Positions 3,983 through 5,190 of a stretch of DNA of 5,190 nucleotides are shown here, piece after piece; positions within the stretch are counted from its first letter, which is position 1, and every line of letters begins with the position of its first letter. The position numbers were made by a program, and so were the translations under genes. This DNA comes from Kiritimatiellia bacterium (GTDB lineage: Bacteria; Verrucomicrobiota; Kiritimatiellia; RFP12; UBA1067). The DNA is taken from contig JAFYQC010000136.1 in the NCBI GenBank assembly GCA_017547265.1, positions 1 through 5,190 on the forward strand, given 5' to 3'. The notes below the pieces were generated by a model. It made no database searches. It worked only from the letters and a program-made list of their open reading frames with translations, and had not been told where the DNA came from.

Positions 3983-5190
3983 ATGGCGGACTGGTTATAT
4001 ATCGGCTACTGCACTGTAATGGCGATGTTCGTTGTTGCGGCTGCATACGCCGCTGTCGTTGGTCTGCGGGCACTTCGCCGTCTGCCGCGCTCGCTTCTGC
4101 TGGGGTTTGCCACCGCCGCGATTGTCGCAACCCTTACCGCTCAGAAGACAAACAATGTGCCGCCAAACATGAATCAGCCACAGATGCAATCGGTGGGAGG
4201 TTCTTTTCAGACAGGATTGACAGGATTATCTGGGGCGTTGCCCCACATGCCCTCTTCTCTAAATCCTGTTAATCTTGTTAATCCTGTCCAAAACAACATC
4301 CCTGTCCAAACAACTAACGCAGACATTTCTCGCGGGTGGCGAGTGGAGAGCGTCACGACTAACGCGGCGGTTTCGTATGCGATGCCGACGAATGCAATGC
4401 GTGTCGGGAACTGGCACATCCACGGCGCTAGCTCATCCTTTGGGAACAATGTGGTTGATTTCGGCGTTTTGCGGACGAGCGGGACGCTCGTCCCTACCAA
4501 TTGGTCGTTCCCTCTCGGCACGAATGATGAGGCGTTTTCGTCATTCTGGTATTTTATCGATGGTCGCCTCCGCCCGGCTCCGCGAGATGCCGCGCACGAA
4601 ATCTGCGCTGTTGGCGTTCCAATGTCTGCCGTTCTAGGCCAAAGCCGGTTGTGGCGGCTTGATGGCGATGATGGCAGCCGCGTCCTAACATGGGAAAACT
4701 TCTTCCTCGGCGGCGACACAAACTGCCCCATCAACGCGCAGATCGTCCTTTCGCCCAACGGCGATTTCATCACACGCTCAAACGATGTCGAGACTGTCTG
4801 CCGCCGCATCAACCCCGACGATTGGGATGATGACGGAATCCATAACGAGCGAGACGCTAATCCCACTGTCTGCGACGGCGATTTCTTCGGTCCGTCGAAT
4901 ATCCTTCCTGCTGGTGCAAATACAAATGCCTATTACACCATTAGCGTCGTCGCTACCGGTCCTGACGCTCTTGTGACATTTACGGGCGACAAGCCCTGCA
5001 ACTATCCCGATCCTCGCTTTGTGGCAAAATCTGGCGTCACTAACGAGGTAGTGATCCTGATTGGCAAGACATACGCAATCTCGTCTGACTGGCCATTTGC
5101 CGTAGTCGGCGTGTCAGATCCAGAAACAGAAGTCTGGCAGATGCGCGGCGCGGCGCACCAGACTTATGCTTGCCGCCCTGTGACAATCTC
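3983..5190 (+). CDS. Large membrane-anchored surface protein, 3' end cut by window
   Basis: The frame is open for 402 codons to the window edge, so the C-terminus is missing. Residues 6-28 form a membrane segment and 37-52 a second hydrophobic stretch, separated by a basic RALRRLPR turn. A Gln/Asn/Pro-rich linker (53-112) follows. The rest is a soluble, beta-rich part containing GWRVESVTTN, GNWHIHG, WSFPLGTN, FWYFIDGR, SRLWRLDGDDG and, at 277-294, an acidic thrombospondin type 3-like motif (DDWDDDGIHNERDANP) likely to bind calcium. No enzyme motif is seen. It is probably an envelope-anchored surface or adhesion protein; this is inference. It has its own promoter and ribosome site. Two hairpin repeats lie inside the coding frame (4210-4288 and 4471-4498). 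An N-terminal anchor with two segments rather than a cleavable signal is unusual for a protein with such an ectodomain. Confidence 0.8.
   Translation, partial: MADWLYIGYCTVMAMFVVAAAYAAVVGLRALRRLPRSLLLGFATAAIVATLTAQKTNNVPPNMNQPQMQSVGGSFQTGLTGLSGALPHMPSSLNPVNLVNPVQNNIPVQTTNADISRGWRVESVTTNAAVSYAMPTNAMRVGNWHIHGASSSFGNNVVDFGVLRTSGTLVPTNWSFPLGTNDEAFSSFWYFIDGRLRPAPRDAAHEICAVGVPMSAVLGQSRLWRLDGDDGSRVLTWENFFLGGDTNCPINAQIVLSPNGDFITRSNDVETVCRRINPDDWDDDGIHNERDANPTVCDGDFFGPSNILPAGANTNAYYTISVVATGPDALVTFTGDKPCNYPDPRFVAKSGVTNEVVILIGKTYAISSDWPFAVVGVSDPETEVWQMRGAAHQTYACRPVTI
4210..4288. repeat. Inverted 9-base-unit repeat inside the coding frame
   Basis: The left arm is two perfect copies of GACAGGATT (4210-4218, 4219-4227). 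The right arm is three inverted units, AATCCTGTT, AATCTTGTT and AATCCTGTC (4262-4288). As RNA, 4210-4228 pairs with 4270-4288 over 19 positions, two of them G-U. A second small hairpin, GGGGC-GTT-GCCCC (4232-4244), sits in the loop. It is translated as TGL-TGL and NPV-NLV-NPV. From memory, similar AACAGGATT arrays occur between genes in many bacteria; this was not checked. Confidence 0.85.
4283..4318 (+). repeat. 18-base tandem duplication in the linker
   Basis: CCTGTCCAAAACAAC (4283-4297) and CCTGTCCAAACAAC (4301-4314) recur at an 18-base spacing, giving PVQNNI then PVQTTN. The first copy overlaps the end of the 9-base-unit repeat. The spacing is six codons, so the duplication keeps the frame. 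Confidence 0.65.
4471..4498 (-). repeat. Hairpin repeat inside the coding frame, copy 3
   Basis: GGACGAGC (4473-4480) and GCTCGTCC (4486-4493) are a perfect 8-base inverted pair around GGGAC. The reverse complement begins GGTAGGG, with a TCCC tip, and so has the same layout as the copy at 287-316. It encodes about RTSGTLVPT between VVDFG and WSFPLGTN, as though inserted into an existing sequence. Confidence 0.65.

Noticed and set aside
4210..4288. CRISPR array
   Set aside because: The units are only 9 bases long, contiguous and partly inverted, with no spacers of regular length.
4210..4498. Insertion sequence bounded by inverted repeats
   Set aside because: The two inverted elements are unrelated to each other, no transposase lies between them, and the host frame runs through intact.
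4207..4866. 219-residue - strand open frame
   Set aside because: It lies antisense to a continuous + strand frame with a promoter, ribosome site and domain-like text; its C-terminal NPVNPV is just the reverse reading of the 9-base repeat.

Overview
The window looks like part of a chromosome from a gut-type member of the Planctomycetes-Verrucomicrobia-Chlamydiae group, most likely a Kiritimatiellae-like bacterium. This is an inference from gene style: secreted multi-domain proteins built from a FISUMP (Fibrobacter/Bacteroidetes-type) domain, Ig/FnIII-like modules and a C-terminal tail ending in an FFKV-x-VEMP-like motif, a thrombospondin type 3-like calcium motif, and many short hairpin-forming repeats. 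No marker gene is present, so the assignment is moderate at best.

Layout, all on the + strand: (1) 1-352 has no convincing gene. It holds a potentially structured stretch (62-155), a triplicated 8-base repeat (225-248) and two GC-rich hairpin repeats (about 259-316), then a good ribosome binding site. (2) 353-3097 encodes a 914-residue secreted protein: signal peptide, short beta-rich N-terminal module, FISUMP domain, Ig-like linker, caspase-like (clan CD) peptidase with a visible His/Cys pair, FnIII domain and a conserved-looking C-terminal domain. (3) 3176-3847 encodes a 223-residue polytopic membrane protein of unknown function. (4) 3848-3982 is an intergenic promoter region with an A6T6 tract, a 12-base-period direct repeat and an extended -10 TATAAT box. 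(5) 3983 to the window end is the 5' part (402 codons) of a large membrane-anchored surface protein; it runs off the window.

The most interesting signals are the fusion of a FISUMP domain to a caspase-like peptidase, with a sharp drop in GC content over the peptidase/FnIII section; and two hairpin-forming repeats of the kind usually seen between genes that lie inside the third gene and are translated in frame. One is built of 9-base units (three codons), so its units can vary in number without shifting the frame. The genes do not form a recognisable pathway. The first and third are probably both envelope or surface proteins, but any functional link is unproven.
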